Source: Hydractinia symbiolongicarpus (Eukaryota > Cnidaria > Hydrozoa > Anthoathecata > Hydractiniidae). Taken from it: a stretch of DNA of 64,000 bases. Below, one piece after another: positions 12,375 through 24,758 of the stretch; position 1 is the first letter of the stretch, and each line of letters opens with the position of its first letter. The stretch covers positions 29,043,501-29,107,500 of the forward strand of contig NC_079878.1 in NCBI RefSeq assembly GCF_029227915.1, read 5' to 3'. The notes under the pieces are model-generated. The model saw only the letters and a program-made list of their open reading frames with translations, ran no database searches and was not told the origin of the DNA. A program made the position numbers and the translations under genes.

Positions 12375-14404
12375 GAGTTTACTCACAGGGTACTTTCTTT
12401 GTATACATTCGACTATACGGGCCAAGCTCGGGATTTACGGGAAATCGCGGGTTTTCGTTTGCCGGCGATTAAACTTCTTTCATTAAGCGTCTCATCAAAA
12501 ATGAAAACATTCCTGAAAACTACAAGTCTAATGCGTTGTAGTGGTGAAAAAATAATTTAAAAAATCGTTCGGGAAATGTGTTTACTCTCTGGGTATTTTC
12601 TTTTTATACTTTTGACTATACGGGCCGAGTCCAGGATTTACGGGAATTCGCGGGTTTTCGTTTGCCGGCGATTAAACTTCTTTTATTCAGAGTCTCATCA
12701 AAAATGAAAACATTTTTGAAAACTACAAGTCTCATGCGTTTTAGTGGTGAAAAGATAATTTAAAAAATCGTTCTGGAAATGAGTTTACTCACAGGGTACT
12801 TTCTTTGTATGTACTCGACTATACGGGCCAAGCACGGGATTTACGGGAAATCGCGGGTTTTTGTTTGCCGGCGATTAAACTTCTTATATTCAGCGTCTCA
12901 TCAAAAATGAAAACATTTTTGAAAACTACAAGTCTCATGCGTTTTAGTGGTGAAAAAATAATTTAAAAAATCGTTCGGGAAATGAGTTTACTCACAGGGT
13001 ACTTTCCTTGTATACATTCGACTATACGGGCCAAGCCCGGGATTTACGGGAAATCGCGGGTTTTCGTTTGCCGGCGATTAAACTTCTTTCATTAAGCGTC
13101 TCATCAAAAATGAAAATATTCCTGAAAACTACAAGTCTCATGCGTTTTAGTGGTGAAAAAATAATTTAAAAAATCGTTAGGGAAATGAGTTTACTCCCTG
13201 GGTACTTTCTTTGTATACTTTTGACTATACGGGCCGAGTCCAGGATTTACGGGAAATCGCGGATTTTTGTTTGCCGGCGATTAAACATCTTTTATTCAGC
13301 GTCTCATCAAAAATGAAAACATTTTTGAAAACTACAATTCTCATGCGTTTTAGTGGTGAAAAAATAATTTAAAAAATCGTTCGGGAAATGAGTTTACTCC
13401 CTGGGTACTTTCTTTGTATACTTTTGACTATACGGGCCGAGTCCGGGATTTACGGGAAATCGCGGGTTTTCGTTTGCCGGCGATTAAACATCTTTTATTC
13501 AGCGTCTCATCAAAAATGAAAACATTTTTAAAAACTACAAGTCTCATGTGTTTTTGTGGTGAAAAGATAATTTAAAAAATCGTTCTGGAAATGAGTTTAC
13601 TCCCTGGGTATTTTCTTTGTATACTTTTGACTATACGGGCCGAGTCCGGGATTTACGGGAAATCGCGGGTTTTCGTTTGCCGGCGATTAAACTTCTTTTA
13701 TTCAGCGTCTCATCAAAAATGAAAACATTTTTGAAAACTACAAGTCTCATGCGTTTTAGTGGTGAAAAAATAATTTAAAAAATCGTTCAAGAAATGAGTT
13801 TACTCACAGGGTACTCTCTTTGTATACATTCGACTATACGGGCCAAGCCCGGGATTTACGGGAAATCACGGGTTTTCGTTTGCCGGCGATTAAACTTCTT
13901 TCATTAAGCGTCTCATCAAAAATGAAAACATTCCTGAAAACTACAAGTCTCATGCGTTTTAGTGGTGAAAAAATAATTTAAAAAATCGTTCAGGAAATGA
14001 GTTTACTCCCTGGGTACTTTCTTTGTATACTTTTGACTATACGGGCCGAGTCCGGGATTTACGGGAAATCGCGGGTTTTCGTTTGCCGGCGATTAAACAT
14101 CTTTTATTCAGCGTCTCATCAAAAATGAAAACATTTTTGAAAACTACAAGTCTCATGTGTTCTGGTGGTGAAAAGATAATTTAAAAAATCGTTCTGGAAA
14201 TGAGTTTACTCCCTGGGTACTTTCTTTGTATACTTTTGACTATACGGGCCGAGTCCGGGATTTACGGGAAATTGCGGGTTTTCGTTTCCCGGCGATTAAA
14301 CATCTTTTATTCAGCGTCTCATCAAAAATGAAAACATTTTTGAAAACTACAAGTCTCATGCGTTTTAGTAGTGAAAAAATAATTTAAAAAATCGTTCGGG
14401 AAAT

Positions 14405-16028
14405 GAGTTTACTCCCTGGGTACTTTCTTTGCATAGTTTTGACTATACGGGCCGAGTCCGGTATTTACGGGAAATCGCGGGTTTTGGTTTGCCGGCGATT
14501 AAACATCTTTTATTCAGCGTCTTATCAAAAATGAAAACATTTTTGAAAACTACAAGTCTCATGCGTTTTAGTGGTCAAAAGATAATTTAAAAAATCGTTC
14601 GAGAAATGAGTTTACTCACAGGGTACTTTCTTTGTATACATTCGACTATACGGGCCAAGCTCGGGATTTACGGGAAATCGCGGGTTTTTGTTTGCCGGCG
14701 ATTAAACTTCTTTCATTAAGCGTCTCATCAAAAATGAAAACATTCCTGAAAACTACAAGTCTTATGCGTTTTAGTGGTGAAAAAATAATTTAAAAAATCG
14801 TTCGGGAAATGTGTTTACTCCCTGGGTATTTTCTTTGTATACTTTTGACTATACGGGCCGAGTCCAGGATTTACGGGAATTCGCGGGTTTTCGTTTGCCG
14901 GCGATTAAACTTCTTTTATTCAGAGTCTCATCAAAAATGAAAACATTTTTGAAAACTACAAGTCTCATGCGTTTTAGTGGTGAAAAGATAATTTAAAAAA
15001 TTGTTCTGGAAATGAGTTTACTCACAGGGTACTTTCTTTGTATGTACTCGACTATACGGGCCAAGCACGGGATTTACGGGAAATCGCGGGTTTTTGTTTG
15101 CCGGCGATTAAACTTCTTATATTCAGCGTCTCATCAAAAATGAAAACATTTTTGAAAACTACAAGTCTCATGCGTTTTAGTAGTGAAAAAATAATTTAAA
15201 AAATCGTTCGGGAAATGAGTTTACTCCCTGGGTACTTTCTTTGCATAGTTTTGACTATACGGGCCGAGTCCGGTATTTACGGGAAATCGCGGGTTTTGGT
15301 TTGCCGGCGATTAAACATCTTTTATTCAGCGTCTTATCAAAAATGAAAACATTTTTGAAAACTACAAGTCTCATGCGTTTTAGTGGTCAAAAGATAATTT
15401 AAAAAATCGTTCGAGAAATGAGTTTACTCACAGGGTACTTTCTTTGTATACATTCGACTATACGGGCCAAGCTCGGGATTTACGGGAAATCGCGGGTTTT
15501 TGTTTGCCGGCGATTAAACTTCTTTCATTAAGCGTCTCATCAAAAATGAAAACATTCCTGAAAACTACAAGTCTTATGCGTTTTAGTGGTGAAAAAATAA
15601 TTTAAAAAATCGTTCGGGAAATGTGTTTACTCCCTGGGTATTTTCTTTGTATACTTTTGACTATACGGGCCGAGTCCAGGATTTACGGGAATTCGCGGGT
15701 TTTCGTTTGCCGGCGATTAAACTTCTTTTATTCAGAGTCTCATCAAAAATGAAAACATTTTTGAAAACTACAAGTCTCATGCGTTTTAGTGGTGAAAAGA
15801 TAATTTAAAAAATTGTTCTGGAAATGAGTTTACTCACAGGGTACTTTCTTTGTATGTACTCGACTATACGGGCCAAGCACAGGATTTACGGGAAATCGCG
15901 GGTTTTTGTTTGCCGGCGATTAAACTTCTTATATTCAGCGTCTCATCAAAAATGAAAACATTTTTGAAAACTACAAGTCAAATGCGTTTTAGTGGTGAAA
16001 AAATAATTTAAAAAATCGTTCGGGAAAT
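14405..16028 (+). repeat. 4-monomer repeat (812 bp), two copies in the duplicated block
   Basis: Units begin at 14405 and 15217 and have the same monomer order as the three units at 9939-12374. The first 22-monomer copy holds three such units and the second only two, so the 4-monomer expansion or contraction happened at least partly after the 4466-bp duplication. The last B monomer (15826) carries AAGCACAGG and GTCAAATGCG, which mark the exchange point into the following block. Confidence 0.8.
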
Positions 16029-17449
16029 GAGTTTACTCACAGGGAACTTTCCTTGTATACATTCGACTATACGGGCCAAGCCCGGGATTTACGGGAAATC
16101 GCGGGTTTTCGTTTGACGGCGATTAAACTTCTTTCATTAAGCGTCTCATCAAAAATGAAAATATTCCTAAAAACTACAAGTCTCATGCGTTTTAGTGGTG
16201 AAAAAATAATTTAAAAAATCGTTCGGGAAATGAGTTTACTCCCTGGGTACTTTCTTTGTATACTTTTGACTATACGGGCCGAGTCCGGGATTTACCGGAA
16301 ATCGGGGATTTTTGTTTGCCGGCGATTAAACATCTTTTATTCAGCGTCTCATCAAAAATGAAAACATTTTTGAAAACTACAAGTCTCATGCGTTTTAGTG
16401 GTGAAAAAATAATTTAAAAAATCGTTCGGGAAATGAGTTTACTCCCTGAGTACTTTCTTTGTATACTTTTGACTATACGGGCCGAGTCCGGGATTTACGG
16501 GAAATCGCGGGTTTTCGTTTGCCGGCGATTAAACATCTTTTATTCAGCGTCTCATCAAAAATGAATACATTTTTGAAAACTACAAGTCTCATGTGTTTTT
16601 GTGGTGAAAAGATAATTTAAAAAATCGTTCTGAAAATGAGTTTACTCCCTGGGTATTTTCTTTGTATACTTTTGACTATACGGGCCGAGTCCGGGATTTA
16701 CGGGAAATCGCGGGTTTTCGTTTGCCGGCGATTAAACTTCTTTTATTCAGCGTCTCATCAAAAATGAAAACATTTTTAAAAACTACAAGTCTCATGCGTT
16801 TTAGTGGTGAAAAAATAATTTAAAAAATCGTTCAAGAAATGAGTTTACTCACAGGGTACTCTCTTTGTATACATTCGACTATACGGGCCAAGCCGGGATT
16901 TACGGGAAATCACGGGTTTTCGTTTGCCGGCGATTAAACTTCTTTCATTAAGCGTCTCATCAAAAATGAAAACATTCCTGAAAACTACAAGTCTCATGCG
17001 TTTTAGTGGTGAAAAAATAATTTAAAAAATCGTTCGGGAAATGAGTTTACTCCCTGGGTAATTTCTTTGTATACTTTTGACTATACGGGATGAGTCCGGG
17101 ATTTACGGGAAATCGCGGGTTTTCGTTTGCCGGCGATTAAGCATCTTTTATTCAGCGTCTCATCAAAAATGAAAACATTTTTGAAAACTACAAGTCTCAT
17201 GCGTTTTAGTGGTGAAAAAATAATTTAAAAAATCGTTCGGAAAATGAGTTTACTCCCTGGGTACTTTCTTTGTATACTTTTGACTATACGGGCCTGAGTC
17301 TGGGATTTACGGGAAATCGCGGGTTTTCGTTTGCCGGCGATTAAACATCTTTTATTCAGCGTCTCATCAAAAATGAAAACATTTTTGAAAACTACAAGTC
17401 TCATGCGTTTTAGTGGTAAAAAGATAATTTAAAAAATCGTTCTGGAAAT
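16029..17449 (+). repeat. Third, truncated copy of the 22-monomer block
   Basis: Monomers at 16029, 16232, 16435, 16638 and 16841 match those at 12984, 13187, 13390, 13593 and 13796 in order, at a 3045-bp offset. They are more diverged (GGGAACTTTCC, TTTACCGGAAATCGGGG, AATGAATACA). The series then turns into the block with TACTCTCTTTG and GGGCGGAGTTTGGG markers. Small private indels occur: CCAAGCCGGG loses a base near 16892, and GGGCCTGAGTCTGGG gains one near 17295. Confidence 0.75.
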
Positions 17450-20400
17450 GAGTTTACTCCCTGGGTATTTTCTTTGTATACTTTTGACTATACGGGCGGA
17501 GTTTGGGATTTACGGGAATTCGCGGGTTTTTGTTTGCCGGCGATTAAACTTCTTTTATTCAGCGTCTCATCAAAAATGAAAACATTTTTGAAAACTACAA
17601 GTCTCGTGCGTTTTAGCGGTGAAAAGATAATTTAAAAAATCGTTCTGGAAATGAGTTTACTCGCAGGGTACTCTCTTTGTATACTTTTGACTATACGGGC
17701 CGAGTCCGGGATTTACGGGAAATTGCGGGTTTTCGTTTGCCGGCGATTAAACTTCTTTTATTCAGCGTCTCATCAAAAATGAAAACATTTTTGAAAACTA
17801 CAAGTCTCATACGTTTTAGTGGTGAAAAAATAATTTAAAAAATCGTTCGGGAAATGAGTTTACTTCCTGAGTATTTTCTTTGCGTACTTTTGACTATACG
17901 GGCCGAGTCCGGGATTTACGGGAAATCGCGGGTTTTCGTTTGCCGGCGATTAAACTTCTTTCATTAGGCGTCTCATCAAAAATGAAAATATTCCTAAAAA
18001 CTACAAGTCTCATGCGTTTTAGTGGTGAAAAAATAATTTAAAAAATCGTTCGGGAAATGAGTTTACTCCCTGGGTACTTTCTTTGTATACTTTTGACTAT
18101 ACGGGCCGAGTCCGGGATTTACCGGAAATCGGGGATTTTTGTTTGCCGGCGATTAAACATCTTTTATTCAGCGTCTCATCAAAAATGAAAACATTTTTGA
18201 AAACTACAAGTCTCATGCGTTTTAGTGGTGAAAAAATAATTTAAAAAATCGTTCGGGAAATGAGTTTACTCCCTGAGTACTTTCTTTGTATACTTTTGAC
18301 TATACGGGCCGAGTCCGGGATTTACGGGAAATCGCGGGTTTTCGTTTGCCGGCGATTAAACTTCTTTTATTCAGCGTCTCATCAAAAATGAAAACATTTT
18401 TGAAAACTACAAGTCTCATGCGTTTTAGTGGTGAAAAAATAATTTAAAAAATCGTTCAAGAAATGAGTTTACTCACAGGGTACTCTCTTTGTATACATTC
18501 GACTATACGGGCCAAGCCCGGTATTTACGGGAAATCACGGGTTTTCGTTTGCCGGCAATTAAACTTCTTTCATTAAGCGCCTCATCAAAAATGAAAACAT
18601 TCCTGAAAACTACAAGTCTCATGCGTTTTAGTGGTGAAAAAATAATTTAAAAAATCGTTCAAGAAATGAGTTTACTCACAGGGTACTCTCTTTGTATACA
18701 TTCGACTATACGGGCCAAGCCCGGGATTTACGGGAAATCACGGGTTTTCGTTTGCCGGCGATTAAACTTCTTTCATTAAGCGTCTCATCAAAAATGAAAA
18801 CATTCCTGAAAACTACAAGTCTCATGCGTTTTAGTGGTGAAAAAATAATTTAAAAAATCGTTCGGGAAATGAGTTTACTCCCTGGGTACTTTCTTTGTAT
18901 ACTTTTGACTATACGGGCCGAGTCCGGGATTTACGGGAAATCGCGGGTTTTCGTTTGCCGGCGATTAAACATCTTTTATTCAGCGTCTCATCAAAAATGA
19001 AAACATTTTTGAAAACTACATGTCTCATGCGCTTTAGTGGTTAAAAAATAATTTAAAAAATCGTTCGGAAAATGAGTTTACTCCCTGGGTACTTTCTTTG
19101 TATACTTTTGACTATACGGGCCGAGTCCGGGATTTACGGGAAATCGCGGGTTTTCGTTTGCCGGCGATTAAACATCTTTTATTCAGCGTCTCATCAAAAA
19201 TGAAAACATTTTTGAAAACTACAAGTCTCTTGCGTTTTAGTGGTAAAAAGATAATTTAAAAAATCGTTCTGGAAATGAGTTTACTCCCTGGGTATTTTCT
19301 TTGTATACTTTTGACTATACGGGCGGAGTTTGGGATTTACGGAAATTCGCGGGTTTTGGTTTGCCGGCGATTAAACTTCTTTTATTCAGCGTCTCATCAA
19401 AAATGAAAACATTTTTGAAAACTACAAGTCTCGTGCGTTTTAGTGGTGAAAAGATAATTTAAAAAATCGTTCTGGAAATGAGTTTACTCGCAGGGTACTC
19501 TCTTTGTATACTTTTGACTATACGGGCCGAGTCCGGGATTTACGGGAAATCGCGGGTTTTCGTTTGCCGGCGATTAAACTTCTTTTATTCAGCGTCTCAT
19601 CAAAAATGAAAACATTCCTGAAAACTACAAGTCTCATGCGTTTTAGTGGTGAAAAAATAATTTAAAAAATCGTTCAAGAAATGAGTTTACTCACAGGGTA
19701 CTCTCTTTGTATACATTCGACTATACGGGCCAAGCCCGGGATTTACGGGAAATCACGGGTTTTCGTTTGCCGGCGATTAAACTTCTTTCATTAAGCGTCT
19801 CATCAAAAATGAAAACATTCCTGAAAACTACAAGTCTCATGCGTTTTAGTGGTGAAAAAATAATTTAAAAAATCGTTCGGGAAATGAGTTTACTCCCTGG
19901 GTACTTTCTTTGTATACTTTTGACTATACGGGCCGAGTCCGGGATTTACGGGAAATCGCGGGTTTTCGTTTGCCGGCGATTAAACATCTTTTATTCAGCG
20001 TCTCATCAAAAATGAAAACATTTTTGAAAACTACATGTCTCATGCGCTTTAGTGGTTAAAAAATAATTTAAAAAATCGTTCGGAAAATGAGTTTACTCCC
20101 TGGGTACTTTCTTTGTATACTTTTGACTATACGGGCCGAGTCCGGGATTTACGGGAAATCGCGGGTTTTCGTTTGCCGGCGATTAAACATCTTTTATTCA
20201 GCGTCTCATCAAAACTGAAAACATTTTTGAAAACTACAAGTCTCTTGCGTTTTAGTGGTAAAAAGATAATTTAAAAAATCGTTCTGGAAATGAGTTTACT
20301 CACTGGGTATTTTCTTTGTATACTTTTGACTATACGGGCGGAGTTTGGGATTTACGGAAATTCGCGGGTTTTGGTTTGCCGGCGATTAAACTTCTTTTAT

Positions 20401-23336
20401 TCAGCGTCTCATCAAAAATGAAAACATTTTTGAAAACTACAAGTCTCGTGCGTTTTAGTGGTGAAAAGATAATTTAAAAAATCGTTCTGGAAATGAGTTT
20501 ACTCGCAGGGTACTCTCTTTGTATACTTTTGACTATACGGGCCGAGTCCGGGATTTACGGGAAATCGCGGGTTTTCGTTTGCCGGCGATTAAACTTCTTT
20601 TATTCAGCGTCTCATCAAAAATGAAAACATTTTTGAAAACTACAAGTCTCATACGTTTTAGTGGTGAAAAAATAATTTAAAAAATCGTTCAAGAAATGAG
20701 TTTACTCACAGGGTACTCTCTTTGTATACATTCGACTATACGGGCCAAGCCCGGGATTTACGGGAAATCACGGGTTTTCGTTTGCCGGCGATCAAACTTC
20801 TTTCATTAAGCGTCTCATCAAAAATGAAAACATTCCTGAAAACTACAAGTCTCATGCGTTTTAGTGGTGAAAAAATAATTTAAAAAATCGTTCAAGAAAT
20901 GAGTTTACTCACAGGGTACTCTCTTTGTATACATTCGACTATACGGGCCAAGCCCGGGATTTACGGGAAATCACGGGTTTTCGTTTGCCGGCGATTAAAC
21001 TTCTTTCATTAAGCGTCTCATCAAAAATGAAAACATTCCTGAAAACTACAAGTCTCATGCGTTTTAGTGGTGAAAAAATAATTTAAAAAATCGTTCGGGA
21101 AATGAGTTTACTCCCTGGGTACTTTCTTTGTATACTTTTGACTATACGGGCCGAGTCCGGGATTTACGGGAAATCGCGGGTTTTCGTTTGCCGGCGATTA
21201 AACATCTTTTATTCAGCGTCTCATCAAAAATGAAAACATTTTTGAAAACTACAAGTCTCATGCGTTTTAGTGGTGAAAAAATAATTTAAAAAATCGTTCG
21301 GAAAATGAGTTTACTCCCTGGGTACTTTCTTTGTATACTTTTGACTATACGGGCCGAGTCCGAGATTTACGGGAAATCGCGGGTTTTCGTTTGCCGGCGA
21401 TTAAACATCTTTTATTCAGCGTCTCATCAAAAATGAAAACATTTTTGAAAACTACAAGTCTCTTGCGTTTTAGTGGTAAAAAGATAATTTAAAAAATCGT
21501 TCTGGAAATGAGTTTACTCCCTGGGTATTTTCTTTGTATACTTTTGACTATACGGGCGGAGTTTGGGATTTACGGGAATTCGCGGGTTTTTGTTTGCCGG
21601 CGATTAAACTTCTTTTATTCAGCGTCTCATCAAAAATGAAAACATTTTTGAAAACTACAAGTCTCGTGCGTTTTAGTGGTGAAAAGATAATTTAAAAAAT
21701 CGTTCTGGAAATGAGTTTACTCCCTGCGTATTTTCTTTGTTTACTTTTGACTATACGGGCCGAGTCCGGGATTAACGGGAAATCGCGGGTTTTTGTTTGC
21801 CGGCGATTAAACTTCTTATATTCAGTGTCTCATCAAAAATGAAAACATTTTTGAAAACTACAAGTCTCATGCGTTTTAGTGGTGAAAAAATAATTTAAAA
21901 AATCGTTCAAGAAATGAGTTTACTCACAGGGTACTCTCTTTGTATACATTCGACTATACGGGCCAAGCCCGGGATTTACGGGAAATCACGGGTTTTCGTT
22001 TGCCGGCGATTAAACTTCTTTCATTAAGCGTCTCATCAAAAATGAAAACATTCCTGAAAACTACAAGTCTCATGCGTTTTAGTGGTGAAAAAATAATTTA
22101 AAAAATCGTTCGGGAAATGAGTTTACTCCGTGGGTACTTTCTTTGTATACTTTTGACTATACGGGCCGAGTCCGGGATTTACGGGAAATCGCGGGTTTTC
22201 GTTTGCCGGCGATTAAACATCTTTTATTCAGCGTCTCATCAAAAATGAAAACATTTTTGAAAACTACAAGTCTCATGCGTTTTAGTGGTGAAAAAATAAT
22301 TTAAAAAATCGTTCGGAAAATGAGTTTACTCCCTGGGTACTTTCTTTGTATACTTTTGACTATACGGGCCGAGTCCGAGATTTACGGGAAATCGCGGGTT
22401 TTCGTTTGCCGGCGATTAAACATCTTTTATTCAGCGTCTCATCAAAAATGAAAACATTTTTGAAAACTACAAGTCTCTTGCGTTTTAGTGGTAAAAAGAT
22501 AATTTAAAAAATCGTTCTGGAAATGAGTTTACTCCCTGGGTATTTTCTTTGTATACTTTTGACTATACGGGCGGAGTTTGGGATTTACGGGAATTCGCGG
22601 GTTTTTGTTTGCCGGCGATTAAACTTCTTTTATTCAGCGTCTCATCAAAAATGAAAACATTTTTGAAAACTACAAGTCTCGTGCGTTTTAGTGGTGAAAA
22701 GATAATTTAAAAAATCGTTCTGGAAATGAGTTTACTCGCAGGGTACTCTCTTTGTATACTTTTGACTATACGGGCCGAGTCCGGGATTTACGGGAAATCG
22801 CAGGTTTTCGTTTGCCGGCGATTAAACTTCTTTCATTCAGCGTCTCATCAAAAATGAAAACATTTTTGAAAACTACAAGTCTCATACGTTTTAGTGGTGA
22901 AAAAATAATTTAAAAAATCGTTCGGGAAATGAGTTTACTCCCTGAGTATTTTCTTTGTGTACTTTTGACTATACGGCCCGAGTCCGGGATTTACGGGAAA
23001 TCGCGGGTTTTCGTTTGCCGGCGATTAAACTTCTTTTATTCAGCGTCTCATCAAAAATGAAAACATTTTTGAAAACTACAAGTCTCATACGTTTTAGTGG
23101 TGAAAAAATAATTTAAAAAATCGTTCGGGAAATGAGTTTACTCCCTGAGTATTTTCTTTGTGTACTTTTGACTATACGGGCCGAGTCCGGGATTTACGGG
23201 AAATCGCGGGTTTTCGTTTGCCGGCGATTAAACTTCTTTTATTCCGCGTCTCATCAAAAATGAAAACATTTTTGAAAACTACAAGTCTCATGCGTTTTAG
23301 TTGTGAAAAAATAATTTAAAAAATCGTTCGGGAAAT
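17450..23336 (+). repeat. Higher-order repeats of 5, 6 and 9 monomers
   Basis: A marker monomer with TACGGGCGGAGTTTGGG starts units at 17450, 19277, 20292, 21510 and 22525, giving spacings of 1827, 1015, 1218 and 1015 bp (9, 5, 6 and 5 monomers). Between the markers run a GCAGGGTACTCTC copy, C-type copies with TACTCTCTTTG and AATCACGGG, and A-type copies, one or more with CATGCGCTTTAGTGGTT or CTCTTGCG. The C-type copy is sometimes single and sometimes doubled (for example 18.47 and 18.67 kb), which explains part of the unit-length variation. Confidence 0.8.
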
Positions 23337-24758
23337 GAGTTTACTCACAGGGTACTTTCTTTGAATACATTCGACTATACGGGCCAAGCGCGGGATTTAC
23401 GGCAAATCGCGGGTTTTCGTTTGCCGGCGATTAAACTTCTTTTATTCAGCGTCTCATCAAAAATGAAAACATTTTTGAAAACTACAAGTCTCATGCGTTT
23501 TAGTTGTGAAAAAATAATTTAAAAAATCGTTCGGGAAATGAGTTTACTCACAGGGTACTTTCTTTGAATACATTCGACTATACGGGCCAAGCGCGGGATT
23601 TACGGCAAATCGCGGGTTTTCGTTTGCCGGCGATTAAACATCTTTTATTCAGCGTCTCATCAAAAATGAAAACATTCCTGAAAACTATAAGTCTCATGCG
23701 TTTTAGTGGTGAAAAGATAATTTAAAAAATCGTTCTCGAAATGAGTTTACTCCCTGCGTAATTTCTTTGTATACATTTGACTATACGGGCCGAGTCCGGG
23801 ATTAACGGGAAATCGCGGGTTTTCGTTTGCCGGCGATTAATCTTCTTTTATTCCGCGTCTCATCAAAAATGAAAACATTTTCGAAAACTACAAGTCTCGT
23901 GCGTTTTAGTGGTGAAAAGATAATTTAAAAAATCGTTCTGGAAATGAGTTTACTCACAGGGTACTTTCTTTGTGTATACTCGACTATACGGGCCAAGCAC
24001 GGCATTTACGGGAAATCGCGGGTTTTCGTTTGCCGGCGATTAAACTTCTTTCATTAAGCGTCTCATCAAAAATGAAAACATTCCTGAAAACTACAAGTCT
24101 CATGCGTTTTAGTGGTGAAAAAAAAATTTAAAAAATCGTTCGGGAAATGTGTTTACTCCCTTGGTATTTTCTTTGTATACTTTTGACTATACGGGCCGAG
24201 TCCGGGATTTACGGGAAATCGCCGGGTTTTCGTTTGCCGGCGAATAAACATCTTTTATTCAGCGTCTCATCAAAAATGAAAACATTTTTGAAAACTACAA
24301 GTCTCATGCGTTTTAGTGGTGAAAAGATAATTTAAAAAATCGTTCTGGAAATGAGTTTACTCCCTGGGTATTTTCTTTGTAAACTTTTGACTATACGGGC
24401 CGAGTTTGGGATTTACGGGAATTCGCGGGTTTTCGTTTGCCGGCGATTAAACTTCTTTTATTCAGCGTCTCATCAAAAATGAAAACATTTTTGAAAACTA
24501 CAAGTCTCATACGTTTTAGTGGTGAAAAAATAATTTAAAAAATCGTTCGGGAAATGAGTTTACTCCCTGAGTATTTTCTTTGTGTACTTTTGACTATACG
24601 GACCGAGTCCGGGATTTACGGGAAATCGCGGGTTTTCGTTTGCCGGCGATTAAACATCTTTTATTCAGCGTCTCATCAAAAATGAAAACATTTTTGAAAA
24701 CTACAAGTCTCATGCGTTTTAGTGGTGAAAAGATAATTTAAAAAATCGTTCTGGAAAT
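23337..24758 (+). repeat. Mixed monomers, including an adjacent duplicate
   Basis: Copies at 23337 and 23540 are neighbours and share the private markers TTTGAATACATTCGAC, AAGCGCGGG and TACGGCAAATCG, so a single monomer was duplicated in place. The TTATTCCGCG variant, common later, is present from about 23.2 kb. The copy near 24145 has an extra base (AATCGCCGGG, near 24222) that shifts frame and gives a chance 62-codon open frame. The order here is not clearly repeated elsewhere. Confidence 0.7.

Larger units (their letters stand above)
7909..16028 (+). repeat. 22-monomer tandem duplication (4466-bp unit)
   Basis: Positions 7909-12374 reappear from 12375 at an offset of exactly 4466 bp (22x203). 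Rare markers all recur at that offset: TTTCCTTGTATAC (8541 and 13007), CGTTAGGGAAATG, TCGCGGATTTTTG, CATGTGTTTTTGTGG, CATGTGTTCTGGTGG (about 9690 and 14156) and AATCACGGG. The second copy is about 18 monomers long. At 16029 the order jumps back to the CCTTG monomer (counterpart of 12984 and 8518), starting a third, partial copy at an offset of 3045 bp (15x203). Confidence 0.85.
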
